A DNA stretch of 17,634 nucleotides from Bacillota bacterium (GCA_023421075.1 JAEZUM010000034.1:1-17634), one strand, 5' to 3'. Positions 5,739-13,444 are shown, counted from the first letter of the stretch. The notes: generated by a model not told the origin, from the sequence alone. Translations and numbers: made by a program.

Positions 5739-6503
5739 TTAGAGCTTTTTTCGACGAAACAACGCAATTGACAGTAGAATACTGCCAAGGATCAAGCCAC
5801 AGGTAATGAGTACACAGGTCATTAGTTCATCCACGCTCGTTTCACCGGACAGGATTGCCATATTCCTTGAGGCAAGTGTAATCGGGTTATATCGCTCCAT
5901 ATTCGGAACGGCATTAATAATCAGCATAAGTACAATCGAGCAAGCCGATAATACCAACCCGCCGAAGTTCCCCGAGGCTATTGTACTTGACAAGAGAATC
6001 AGGACCAATATAAGACAGCCAAAAAGCCATAAGCAAAATGCAGAAAAGAATAGGTTACTCACCGAGGTCTCGGCGAACAAATACTCTGTATAACCATAGT
6101 TTACTACTGCTGACATCCCAAAAGCGAATGTCCAAAGAACCACGGCTGCCGTGAATTTTGACAGGAGCACCGTATGTCTGGGCAAGCCTTTCGCAAGAAC
6201 GGTAACCAGAGTACCTCTTGACAATTCTCCGCTCAGCATTCCGCCAAAGACCAGCAACAATACCAGTATTCCCATCTGTGTAAGGTTCTTAAAGAATTGG
6301 CTATAGGCATCCATTACGGTAGGCTCCGGCAGGATAAGCTGCATTCCTTGCATCTCGATCCCTGCTAATATCTCAGGCATTAGCTTAGCTAAGAGGGGGC
6401 TCATCATACCAAACAGAAAAAATACAGCGAACAAAATCAGACAACGGTAGGTACGAAGCCCTTCTAACAATTCTTTATTTGTAAATGCTATAAATCCTCT
6501 CAT
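5739..6503 (-). CDS. ABC-2 type transporter permease
   Basis: A 254-residue membrane protein with about six membrane segments (roughly 21-42, 75-97, 113-139, 150-176, 180-203, 228-249), the ABC-2 / BcrB-NatB-like architecture. The short N-terminus FTNKELLEGLRTYR before the first helix and the SGELSRGTLVTVLAKGLPR stretch after the second (the coupling region) are typical of this group. It forms the membrane half of the exporter whose ATPase is encoded just upstream; the two genes overlap by 4 bp (ATGA). The ribosome site GGAGGTGG lies within the end of the ATPase gene. The substrate is unknown: bacteriocin or peptide export, antibiotic resistance or ion extrusion are all seen in the family. 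The last gene of its operon, it is followed by the structured element. Confidence 0.88.
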   Translation of the reverse strand: MRGFIAFTNKELLEGLRTYRCLILFAVFFLFGMMSPLLAKLMPEILAGIEMQGMQLILPEPTVMDAYSQFFKNLTQMGILVLLLVFGGMLSGELSRGTLVTVLAKGLPRHTVLLSKFTAAVVLWTFAFGMSAVVNYGYTEYLFAETSVSNLFFSAFCLWLFGCLILVLILLSSTIASGNFGGLVLSACSIVLMLIINAVPNMERYNPITLASRNMAILSGETSVDELMTCVLITCGLILGSILLSIALFRRKKL

Positions 6504-7417
6504 TGAACCACCTCCAGAAATACATTTTCCAGGGAAGGCTCCAGGAGCTCATAACGAAGCAATGGAACCTGCTCCTTCGCAAGAAGCTCCAGAATATGGT
6601 GCGCCTCCGCTTCCCCGCCGGAGAACTGTATATCAATACACGCTTCATGGTTGTTTATACCGGCTACAAAGGATTCCTCCTTCAGCTTCATCAGGAAAGC
6701 TTCCACCGGGTATCCCGCCCCTAGTTCAATCTGAATTACATCCTTGCGGTAATTATTCTTAATATCCGCTACTTTTCCTTCAAGCGCCAAAGAACCCTGG
6801 TTAAGAATTCCGACACTATCACAGATACGTTCTACATCGGACAGTATATGGGTGGAAAATACAACTGTGGTCCTCTCCTTGGCAAGTGCCAATATATCCA
6901 ATATCTCTTTTCTTCCAACCGGGTCCAGTGCCGAGGTCGGCTCATCGCAGATCAACAGCCTAGGTTCATTTAACAATGCCTGTGCTATTCCGAGTCTTTG
7001 CTTCATTCCTCTCGAGAAGCCGCGTATTCTCCGATTCGATTCCTCCAGCCCAACCAATCTCAGCATTTCACCTATACGGCTTTGAAGAAGCTCACCCTTT
7101 AGTCCGGTGATATTCCCACACAGCCTCAGATATTCCTTTGGGGTCATGTACCCGTAGAATTCAGGGACATCCGGTAAATAACCAATATATCGGTTGGTCT
7201 TTGCATTCCCATAGGTTACTTTCTCATTGCATACTCGAATCTCTCCGGAATCCGATTGTAGAAATCCAAGAATCATCTTCATCGTCGTGGTCTTACCGGC
7301 ACCATTCTTACCCAAAAAGCCGAAGACAGCATGCTCATCAACCGAAAAGCTTAGATCCTTGACTACCGCTAAGCTTCCAAAGCCTTTATTTACCTTATTA
7401 AGCTCTAAAATTGCCAT
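6500..7417 (-). CDS. ABC transporter ATP-binding protein
   Basis: A 305-residue ABC ATPase of the BcrA/NatA/CcmA group. Visible motifs are Walker A GKNGAGKTT (36-44), the signature FSRGMKQRLGIAQA (134-147), Walker B LLICDEPTSALDP (154-166) and the switch histidine His190 in VVFSTHIL. The Q-loop region reads YIGYLPDVPEFYGYMTP, where the usual Gln is absent, as in many members of this subgroup. The extra 80 C-terminal residues are usual for these exporters. I start it at the ATG at 7417, where the preceding stop overlaps (TAATG) and GGGGAGAGG is a good ribosome site; the open frame continues 19 codons further upstream but only inside the preceding gene. It pairs with the permease downstream. 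Confidence 0.94.
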   Translation of the reverse strand: MAILELNKVNKGFGSLAVVKDLSFSVDEHAVFGFLGKNGAGKTTTMKMILGFLQSDSGEIRVCNEKVTYGNAKTNRYIGYLPDVPEFYGYMTPKEYLRLCGNITGLKGELLQSRIGEMLRLVGLEESNRRIRGFSRGMKQRLGIAQALLNEPRLLICDEPTSALDPVGRKEILDILALAKERTTVVFSTHILSDVERICDSVGILNQGSLALEGKVADIKNNYRKDVIQIELGAGYPVEAFLMKLKEESFVAGINNHEACIDIQFSGGEAEAHHILELLAKEQVPLLRYELLEPSLENVFLEVVQ

Positions 7418-7632
7418 TATTCCTCTCCCCTGCCGATTGTGAAATACAGAATCGGTCCGATGATCTGAAGACAAACTACTATAATGACCCAGATAATACG
7501 GTTGCCAAAGCGATAATTCTTATGTCTTAAAACATGTACCAAAGCAATCAGCATCAATGCTAATTCAATCAATAGAATCGGTATCAAAAACGGTAAGTAT
7601 TTCATTATCTCAGTGGTTGTAATTGCATTCAT
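7417..7632 (-). CDS. Small PLDc_N-domain membrane protein
   Basis: A 71-residue protein with two hydrophobic helices (about 12-35 and 46-66) joined by HVLRHKNYRFGNRIIW and ending in GPILYFTIGRGEE. This is the phospholipase D-nuclease N-terminal (PLDc_N) fold: the membrane anchor that precedes the catalytic part in cardiolipin synthases, here alone, with no HKD motif, so it is not an enzyme. Such stand-alone proteins are often found beside ABC exporters and may act as immunity or accessory subunits; that is inference. A strong ribosome site, AAGGAGGAG, sits 6 nt before the ATG, and its stop overlaps the ATPase start. Confidence 0.85.
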   Translation of the reverse strand: MNAITTTEIMKYLPFLIPILLIELALMLIALVHVLRHKNYRFGNRIIWVIIVVCLQIIGPILYFTIGRGEE

Positions 7633-7660
7633 TTCTACTCCTCCTTGCCATTCGGCTTCC

Positions 7661-8764
7661 TTATCTCTCTAATTTTCTCTTGATCTTCAGAAAACGTTCC
7701 TCATTCTCAAGGCTTGCAAATGCAGGATTCGTGAGGATACTACTCCTCATATCCTTTCGAATAAGCTCCATTCTCCTAGGTGCGTCTGTCTCAACATCGA
7801 CAGCTGCAAAGTAACCCTCCAGGGCATCAAAGATATGATTGCCATGTAAGTAAATCGTCTCTTTATCCAACCTGAGTATCAGGTCAGAATAAGGCTCCAG
7901 AATATCCATTGCCTTTTCTTTGTTCCCTTGGCCGGCATAGGACATCGCCCCGCTCAAATAAATATTGATCAGGGTTGCCGGTGATAACTCCTCCAACTGA
8001 AACAACCGACATACCGACAGGAAGATCTGATAATATTCGTCCATCCGGTCCGGTTGATCGGTATACATCGAACAATAATCCGGAACTGCACCCAGCATCG
8101 TCACCAGGTTGACAAAGGTATAGCCTTGCAAATATTCTATGGCCTTCGCCTTGTCACCCTTCATCTGATAAGCCTTCACCAGGATACTTTCCGGACTGAT
8201 TAGAGGTGCAACCTGGGTCTCCATCAAATCGATTGCTTCCTGGGGTCTTCCTAGACTCATGTGGCAAACTGCTTGCATTTGTATGGATAGCTTTGCCAGA
8301 TGTGGTTCTTCACAGGATTTTTCAATTCGAACAAACAAATCCAGTACATGCTCCATAATCTCTTTCGTGCGAACCATTGAACCTGCCAGATTACAATGAT
8401 TAAGTAACAAAACACCAATCTGAAATTGTAGCTGCCAACAGGAAAAGTATTTGTGCAGGTAATCCTCACATTCCTGGTACACCTTATCGAATGGCTCTTT
8501 CGTAAAGTCCTGTGTTAATCGATAACAGACCTTTCTGATATCTTCTTTCGTCATTTGTGGTTCATAGCCAATTAACTGATCAACCGTAATATCAAAATAA
8601 GAAGCAAGTATCGGCAATAGCAGTATATCCGGATAACTTTGCCCGGACTCCCATTTTGATACCGCCGGTTTTGATACACCTAGGTGGTTGGCCAGCTCCT
8701 CCTGAGTGATCCCCCGTTCTCTTCGCTTCGTGGCAATCACATTTCCTATCCGTATATCCTTCAT
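7661..8764 (-). CDS. XRE family transcriptional regulator with long C-terminal helical domain
   Basis: A 367-residue regulator. Residues 5-62 form a Cro/CI-type helix-turn-helix (IGNVIATKRRERGITQEELANHLGVSKPAVSKWESGQSYPDI). The remaining 300 residues are helical and read like degenerate TPR repeats (for example MSLGRPQEAIDLMETQV and QMKGDKAKAIEYLQGY), a layout that in other regulators binds peptides or partner proteins. The start at 8764 is preferred over 8812 because AAAGGTG lies upstream of it and a strong promoter (8823-8851) would otherwise leave almost no leader. It is the first gene of the operon with PLDc_N, the ABC ATPase and the permease, 28 bp apart from the next, and probably controls that operon. 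Two inverted repeats upstream (8863-8896) are candidate binding sites. Confidence 0.9.
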   Translation of the reverse strand: MKDIRIGNVIATKRRERGITQEELANHLGVSKPAVSKWESGQSYPDILLLPILASYFDITVDQLIGYEPQMTKEDIRKVCYRLTQDFTKEPFDKVYQECEDYLHKYFSCWQLQFQIGVLLLNHCNLAGSMVRTKEIMEHVLDLFVRIEKSCEEPHLAKLSIQMQAVCHMSLGRPQEAIDLMETQVAPLISPESILVKAYQMKGDKAKAIEYLQGYTFVNLVTMLGAVPDYCSMYTDQPDRMDEYYQIFLSVCRLFQLEELSPATLINIYLSGAMSYAGQGNKEKAMDILEPYSDLILRLDKETIYLHGNHIFDALEGYFAAVDVETDAPRRMELIRKDMRSSILTNPAFASLENEERFLKIKRKLER

Positions 8765-8822
8765 ACCTTGCACCTTTCTTCCTGCTATTATCTGTATATA
8801 ACGAATTTCCATTCCTAAAGCT

Positions 8823-8851
8823 ATTGTAGATCATTGGTGAAGGATTGACAA
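8823..8851 (-). promoter_or_regulatory. Promoter of the XRE/ABC operon
   Basis: On the minus strand TTGTCA (8846-8851), exactly 17 bp, then TACAAT (8823-8828). The start would be near 8816, leaving a leader of about 50 nt to the ATG at 8764. No other promoter is needed for the three genes downstream, which are overlapping or 28 bp apart. Confidence 0.7.
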
Positions 8852-8862
8852 TGGATTTACAG

Positions 8863-8896
8863 TTAACTTTAGTTAATATTTTTAACCACAGGTTAA
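8863..8896. promoter_or_regulatory. Tandem inverted repeats, putative XRE operators
   Basis: TTAACT-TT-AGTTAA (8863-8876) and TTAACC-ACA-GGTTAA (8882-8896) are two perfect inverted repeats of a similar half-site, their centres about 20 bp (two helical turns) apart. They start 12 bp upstream of the -35 box of the XRE operon, a position suited to activation or to control of a divergent transcript toward structured element copy 2. Symmetric six-base half-sites suit a dimeric XRE protein. Confidence 0.55.
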
Positions 8897-8957
8897 TCGG
8901 AGTCAACACAGTCAGGCAAGAAAAGCGGGTATTGGCTATAGCCGGATTAAATTCTAG

Positions 8958-9127
8958 TCTGCAAGAAGACAAGAACAACATGCACCCCTCACACACAGGT
9001 TGCCGGACATCTTATTGATCTGTAAGCCACTTATCAAACACAAGATGTTTGCTATTGTCTTACTAATCAATAATCTTTCCGTCAAACAGTGCATTATGGG
9101 ATGCATGTTGCCCTTGTCTTCTTCAGA
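8958..9127 (-). repeat. Structured palindromic element, copy 2
   Basis: A second copy of the element at 5539-5734, in the same orientation. Outer stem: TCTGcAAGAAGACAAG (8958-8973) with CTTGTCTTCTTCAGA (9113-9127). Next stem: CAACATGCA with TGCATGTTG. Then TTATTGAT (9012-9019) pairs with ATCAATAA (9065-9072) where copy 1 has ACTGA/TCAGT. Apical arms AAACA/TGTTT, flanked by TTATC and GCTAT, are the same in both. Blocks CCCTCACACACAGGTTG and CAAACAGTGnATTATGGGATGC-like sequence are shared. It lies between the ptsI terminator and the XRE promoter. With only two copies visible, boundaries are taken from where the pairing ends. Confidence 0.7.
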
Positions 9128-9139
9128 AATGTACTTGAC

Positions 9140-9173
9140 ATAAAACAGCCGGGCTTTCGCCCGGCTGTTTTAT
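9140..9173 (-). terminator. Terminator of the PTS operon
   Basis: A perfect 15-bp stem (9140-9154 with 9159-9173) with GC-rich core CAGCCGGGC, a TTTC/GAAA loop and A/T-rich ends, 28 bp after the ptsI stop on the minus strand. The T-rich end within the stem suits termination in either direction, so it may also shield the PTS operon from transcription through structured element copy 2. Confidence 0.85.
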
Positions 9174-9200
9174 CTTGAACACACAAAAAAGAAAGTTATA

Positions 9201-10886
9201 TCAAAAGTTTCCTAATAGACTGTATACTTCGGCTATTGTCTGCTTCTGACAAGCTTCCTCCGCCAGCTGCTTTGCCTCTTCATAGGAAGAGGAGCGTATG
9301 ATATCCTTGGCATTCCATATTGCAGAGCCGGACATACTGAACTCATCGAGGCCAAGGCCTAACAGTAATTTCACCGCTTTCTCATCACCGGCGAATTCAC
9401 CGCACATTCCAACCTTTACGCTGTATTTATGACCTGCGTCAATTACCCGTTTGATACTGCGAAGCACCGCGGGGTGGAAGGTGTTGTACAGATGGGAAAT
9501 TCTTTGATTTCCCCTATCTACCGCCAATAAGTACTGAGTCAGATCATTGGTTCCGATGCTGAAGAAATCTACCTCTGCCGCAAAATCCTCTACCATAAGA
9601 ACGGATGCGGGTGTCTCAATCATCATTCCAACCTCGATCTCCTCAGAGAAATCAATGTTCTGCTGACGCAATTCCTCTTTACATTCCTCCAATATCTCCT
9701 TCGCCTGGCGTAACTCCTCTAAGGATATAATCATGGGAAACATGATTCGTACTTCCCCAAATACGCTTGCACGAAGAAGGGCACGAAGCTGAGTCTTAAA
9801 TACCTCCTTCAGCTCCAGCGAGATACGAATTGCTCTCCAGCCAAGGAAGGGATTCTCTTCCTTCTCGAATTCATAATAGGACAGTCCTTTATCCCCACCG
9901 ATATCTAAGGTTCTTATGGTTAGTTCTTTACCACAGAGGATGGCTGCCTCCTTATATACGACAAACTGTTCTTCCTCCGTAGGAAAATGGTTGTTATCCA
10001 TGTATAGGAATTCACTTCGGAACAAGCCTACTCCATCAATGCCATACTCGATTGCCTTCTTAATATCCTTAATTCCACCGACATTGGCACACAGCTGAAC
10101 TTCCCTGCCATCCTTACTGATCGCAGGTAAGGCCTTGAGCTTTGACAGCTCCTCCTGTTTCTTTCCTTGTTCTTCAATTAATTTCTGATATTGTTCTACT
10201 TCCGTTCTCTCGGGTTGAATTACAATCCTTCCCTCTTTCGCATCCATAATTACAATATCATCCTGTTTTACTTTGCTAAGTATGCCCTCTACACCAACCA
10301 GTGCAGGCAATCCAAGTCCTTTGGCGAGAATGGAAACATGACTTGTAACTCCACCCTCTTCTGTAATAAAGCCTTTAATGTGAGTCAGGTCTAAAGCAAC
10401 GGTATCAGAGGGAGTCAAATCCTTCGCAACCAGAATCACCTCACCGGTAATCCCTTCGAAGGGATCGTTCTTCACACCTTGGAGGATACACATCAGACGA
10501 TGACTGACATCCTTAATATCGGCTGCTCTTTCCTTCATATACTCATCCTCCATACTATCGAAGATGAATATAAATTCTGCTGCCGTTGCTTCCAAGGCTG
10601 CTTCCGCACATAGCTTATTCCCTTTTATCTTCGTAACAACACCATCATAGAGGGCAATATCCTTCACCATCTCCAGATGCGCACCGAAGATCGCATTTGT
10701 AGCCTCCAGGGTACTCAGCTCCTGCTCGGCACAGGCAACTGCCTCCTTATACCGATTGATCTGGCTCTCTACCTCCTGATCGGTAATCGGGTCAAATACT
10801 TTCTTCAACTGCGGTCTCTCCACGATAAAGGCTTTACCGATTGCAATTCCGCTCGATGCAGTCCTCTCAACATTAATAGCTAACAT
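9201..10886 (-). CDS. ptsI: PTS enzyme I (phosphoenolpyruvate-protein phosphotransferase)
   Basis: A 561-residue enzyme I that takes phosphate from PEP and passes it to HPr in the cytoplasm. The N-terminal domain carries the phosphorylated His183 in GGVTSHVSILAKG. The PEP-binding TIM barrel shows TIRTLDIGGDK, FRSEFLYMD, GMMIETPASVLM, DFFSIGTNDLTQYLLAVDRGN and the catalytic Cys495 in GMCGEFAGD. The length is close to the E. coli enzyme (575). The ATG lies 7 nt after GGAGG, 13 bp downstream of the ptsH stop. It is the last gene of the seven-gene hexitol PTS cluster. Nothing here tells whether it is the cell's only enzyme I or a dedicated second copy. Confidence 0.97.
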   Translation of the reverse strand: MLAINVERTASSGIAIGKAFIVERPQLKKVFDPITDQEVESQINRYKEAVACAEQELSTLEATNAIFGAHLEMVKDIALYDGVVTKIKGNKLCAEAALEATAAEFIFIFDSMEDEYMKERAADIKDVSHRLMCILQGVKNDPFEGITGEVILVAKDLTPSDTVALDLTHIKGFITEEGGVTSHVSILAKGLGLPALVGVEGILSKVKQDDIVIMDAKEGRIVIQPERTEVEQYQKLIEEQGKKQEELSKLKALPAISKDGREVQLCANVGGIKDIKKAIEYGIDGVGLFRSEFLYMDNNHFPTEEEQFVVYKEAAILCGKELTIRTLDIGGDKGLSYYEFEKEENPFLGWRAIRISLELKEVFKTQLRALLRASVFGEVRIMFPMIISLEELRQAKEILEECKEELRQQNIDFSEEIEVGMMIETPASVLMVEDFAAEVDFFSIGTNDLTQYLLAVDRGNQRISHLYNTFHPAVLRSIKRVIDAGHKYSVKVGMCGEFAGDEKAVKLLLGLGLDEFSMSGSAIWNAKDIIRSSSYEEAKQLAEEACQKQTIAEVYSLLGNF

Positions 10887-10899
10887 AGCTTAGCCTCCA

Positions 10900-11163
10900 T
10901 TATTCACCCAATCCATCCTCAATCGCATTGATGATTGTCTGCAGGTCTTCTTGCTCTGCTTCTCCATTACATTCTACAACAATTTCGGTACCGCAACGGA
11001 TTGCCGCACTCATCAAGATCAGGATGCTCTTCGGATTTATTCTCTTCTCTCCTACTACAATTGCAATATCACTGGTACACTTTGTACAGATCTTTGCTAG
11101 TTCACTTGCCGGTCTTGCATGAAGGCCGGAAGCATTCTTAACGGTTATTTTTTGACTTACCAT
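10900..11163 (-). CDS. ptsH: Phosphocarrier protein HPr
   Basis: An 87-residue HPr. It has His15 in ASGLHARPAS, the residue phosphorylated by enzyme I, and Ser46 in NPKSIL, the target of HPr kinase in Firmicutes. So it can take part in both sugar transport and, as HPr(Ser-P), in CcpA-mediated catabolite repression. This rules out Crh, which lacks His15. The segment after Ser46 (ILILMSAAI) differs from the common MGVMSL form. A strong ribosome site, TTAGGAGG, precedes the ATG. It lies 17 bp after the dehydrogenase gene and 13 bp before ptsI, in the usual ptsH-ptsI order. Confidence 0.96.
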   Translation of the reverse strand: MVSQKITVKNASGLHARPASELAKICTKCTSDIAIVVGEKRINPKSILILMSAAIRCGTEIVVECNGEAEQEDLQTIINAIEDGLGE

Positions 11164-11180
11164 AATATCCTCCTAACTGA

Positions 11181-12440
11181 TTATACCCCAAAATGCTCGA
11201 ATAAAATCTTCTCTGCTTCACTGTTCCATAGACCTTTATGACGCTTACAGGAATCTGACAGCTTCGCAAAAAGAGGATCCGTCTTACCCAATGTATCAAA
11301 ATCCTCAAGCGCTGTCAACGGTAGGTTTATGTGCATATAATTTAACTTCTTTCCACCGGGGATATGAGGAAGATTTAGTGTCGCTTCAGCAACGCTGTCA
11401 ATGCCTCCGATATGAGTAACCATTACAGCGGGTTCGATTAACTTACGGGAAGCCAGGTCAATTGCCTCTACTAAGTCATCGGTATTGCCACCGGTTGTTC
11501 CAATAATATGGGTACTGGTATAATGCACATTATACAGATTAATCTCTGCCTTAAACTGATTATCGGTCGGCCCTGCAAAGAAGTTCATGCAGCCGTCAAA
11601 GGCTAACAGTGCGTCACCCATCTCTGCTACCTGACGAATCGGAACATAGACGAATACATCATCATAGCCTAAGCCCTCTGTCAGCTTCATCAGCTCCTCG
11701 AAGGGATTCTCCATGGTCTGTGTGTTCACATAGATTAACTCAACACCATGCTCTGCTGCCGTTGCCTCAGAGATTACTTCGCGAGCTCTTGCTATTCTAT
11801 CATCGCTGATATCGGTTACCACAAGTCTCTTTGGTTTGTTCTCTATGCAAAGCCCATAGCTGACTGCACCCAGACCCATCGGTCCGCAACCACCCATAAC
11901 CAGGAGATTTCCCCCTGCTTTTACACCCATGGAATGCTCATAATTCACCTTATTGGTGTGATAATTAGCATGGTATCCTCCGATGATACAGCTCATCGGT
12001 TCTCCAAGAGACGCTTCAAAATAACTCTCACCGTCATAATTAAGCAAACATCCTAACTCCATAACCTCCTGCGGGATGATGCAATAGGTACATGCTCCGC
12101 CGAAGAATTCATAAGAATAACCGGGAGATGCCAGACTTCCCTTATAGTTCAATGCAGGCTGAAGTGCGAATTTCTGTCCGGGCTTAAACTGATCAGCCCA
12201 TTTGGAACCTACCTTCACGATATCTCCGGCAAATTCATGGCCGATGATAATGGGATTGGTATCAATATTCTGAGGAGCACGTTTGTGCTTCTTTCCTTGT
12301 TTCACTAATTTATAGGTGGACATGCAGATACTGTCACTGATCACCTTTACTAATATCTCATCATCCTTAATCTCCGGTAATTCAAATTCTTCTAATCTTA
12401 AATCATCCATACCATACATTCTGACTGCTTTTGTTTTCAT
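11181..12440 (-). CDS. Zinc-dependent medium-chain dehydrogenase, SorE-like (sugar-phosphate reductase)
   Basis: A 419-residue medium-chain dehydrogenase. Candidate catalytic zinc ligands are Cys39, His68-Glu69 in IIGHEFAG and Glu147 in LGEPMS; the four-Cys structural zinc lobe is missing. The Rossmann motif GCGPMG is at 184-189. The overall length and GEPMSCIIGGYHANYH recall L-sorbose-1-phosphate reductase (SorE) and related enzymes that interconvert a ketose phosphate and a hexitol phosphate with NAD(P)H. Here, with a hexitol PTS and no mtlD in view, it probably oxidises the incoming hexitol phosphate. The ATG at 12440 follows AAAGGA by 11 nt and begins the MKTKAVRMYG start typical of the family; the longer frame to 12515 overlaps the kinase gene's end. 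The exact substrate is not readable. Confidence 0.85.
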   Translation of the reverse strand: MKTKAVRMYGMDDLRLEEFELPEIKDDEILVKVISDSICMSTYKLVKQGKKHKRAPQNIDTNPIIIGHEFAGDIVKVGSKWADQFKPGQKFALQPALNYKGSLASPGYSYEFFGGACTYCIIPQEVMELGCLLNYDGESYFEASLGEPMSCIIGGYHANYHTNKVNYEHSMGVKAGGNLLVMGGCGPMGLGAVSYGLCIENKPKRLVVTDISDDRIARAREVISEATAAEHGVELIYVNTQTMENPFEELMKLTEGLGYDDVFVYVPIRQVAEMGDALLAFDGCMNFFAGPTDNQFKAEINLYNVHYTSTHIIGTTGGNTDDLVEAIDLASRKLIEPAVMVTHIGGIDSVAEATLNLPHIPGGKKLNYMHINLPLTALEDFDTLGKTDPLFAKLSDSCKRHKGLWNSEAEKILFEHFGV

Positions 12441-12511
12441 ATGCTGTTTATTCCTTTCTCCATCGAATATCCGATATTCGTCACTATTTATAGGTTCTTT
12501 TCGCTGATTCA

Positions 12512-13444
12512 TCAACCAATGGTAATGACCTTCGCTTCATATAAAAGAGTATCTACCAGCTCCCGTTTCGGAGGCTTTGTACCCTTCGTTGTAACCGCAC
12601 CTGCCGAGGTAGCAATTCCTAGCTTAGCACATTCCTCCAAGGATAATCCTTGATTATATCCAAAAGAAAGAGCTGCTACCATCGCATCTCCCGCTCCGAC
12701 CGTTGAGTGAGCTTCCACCTTAAGTCCCGGGCAACGAAGTACCTTTTCCTTTGTCATAAACAGGGCACCCATCTGTCCTAAGGATATGGCAATCATGCCG
12801 ATTCCTTTTTCCATCAAGGATCTTCCCATGTCAACCAATTCCGCCTCATCCACACGATAGTCCTTATGAAAATATTCTTCCAGTTCATGTCGGTTGGGCT
12901 TAATAATATCCGGGCCTGCTTCCAGGGAATGAATGAATAATTCTCCGTCGGCATCAACAAATACCTTTGCGCCTTTTTCTTTCAGCTTAGCGGTCAAAGT
13001 CTGATATACATTCTTACTAACTCCGTTCGGAATACTTCCGGCAAGAACAAAGAGAGCCTTTTCATCAGCATAACCTAACAGCTTCTGCGTTAATGCTTCC
13101 AGCTCATCTTCCGATACCACCGGTCCGGGTTCATTGAATTCCGTCACATTGCCATCTGCTTCTACAACCTTAAGATTGGTTCTGACTTCATTCTTAATCT
13201 CTACAAAGTCAGCCTGTATTCCCAAGTCCTGCAGAACCTTCTTAATCAACATACCGCCGCTACCGCCGACAAAGCCGGTTGCAATTGTCTCGCCACCAAG
13301 CTCCTTGATTGTCTTTGATACATTGATTCCTTTTCCGCCGGCATCAATAATGACATTCTTAAGCCGGTTTAATCCTCCATGTACCATATTGTCCAGATCC
13401 ACGGTCTTATCGATCGCCGGATTCATTGTTACTGTAATTATCAT
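12512..13444 (-). CDS. pfkB: 1-phosphofructokinase family (PfkB) sugar-phosphate kinase
   Basis: A 310-residue PfkB/ribokinase-fold kinase of the FruK/LacC branch, which phosphorylates fructose-1-P or tagatose-6-P to the bisphosphate with ATP. Visible are the N-terminal MNPAIDKTVDLD, the substrate motif GGKGIN (36-41), the segment IKPNRHELEEYF, and the C-terminal signature with the catalytic base Asp253 in VGAGD (anion hole GAGD 250-253). Length is normal. The ribosome site GGAGG lies 7 nt before the ATG. Placed between mtlF and a SorE-like dehydrogenase, it likely handles the ketose phosphate made by that enzyme, leading to an aldolase substrate. Fructose-1-P versus tagatose-6-P cannot be separated from the sequence alone. 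Confidence 0.9.
   Translation of the reverse strand: MIITVTMNPAIDKTVDLDNMVHGGLNRLKNVIIDAGGKGINVSKTIKELGGETIATGFVGGSGGMLIKKVLQDLGIQADFVEIKNEVRTNLKVVEADGNVTEFNEPGPVVSEDELEALTQKLLGYADEKALFVLAGSIPNGVSKNVYQTLTAKLKEKGAKVFVDADGELFIHSLEAGPDIIKPNRHELEEYFHKDYRVDEAELVDMGRSLMEKGIGMIAISLGQMGALFMTKEKVLRCPGLKVEAHSTVGAGDAMVAALSFGYNQGLSLEECAKLGIATSAGAVTTKGTKPPKRELVDTLLYEAKVITIG

Noticed and set aside
8592..8996. 134-codon minus-strand frame over the XRE gene start
   Set aside because: It lies out of frame with the clear helix-turn-helix gene and crosses its promoter and operators; no family resemblance.
8851..9018. 55-codon plus-strand frame that also reads HPSHTG through copy 2
   Set aside because: It has a fair GAAGG site 7 nt before the ATG, but runs through operators and the stem of the element, its upstream part is unrelated to the copy 1 frame, and the shared residues follow from conserved loop bases.
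5539..9127. Elements as retron msr-msd RNA, integron attC sites or CRISPR repeats
   Set aside because: No reverse transcriptase, integrase or cas gene nearby, no GTTRRRY/RYYYAAC ends, and only two copies 3.4 kb apart.
11748..12056. Plus-strand frames of 60-145 codons opposite the PTS genes
   Set aside because: They are antisense to strongly conserved genes, lack ribosome sites and resemble nothing; the same holds for those opposite the ABC and mtlR genes.
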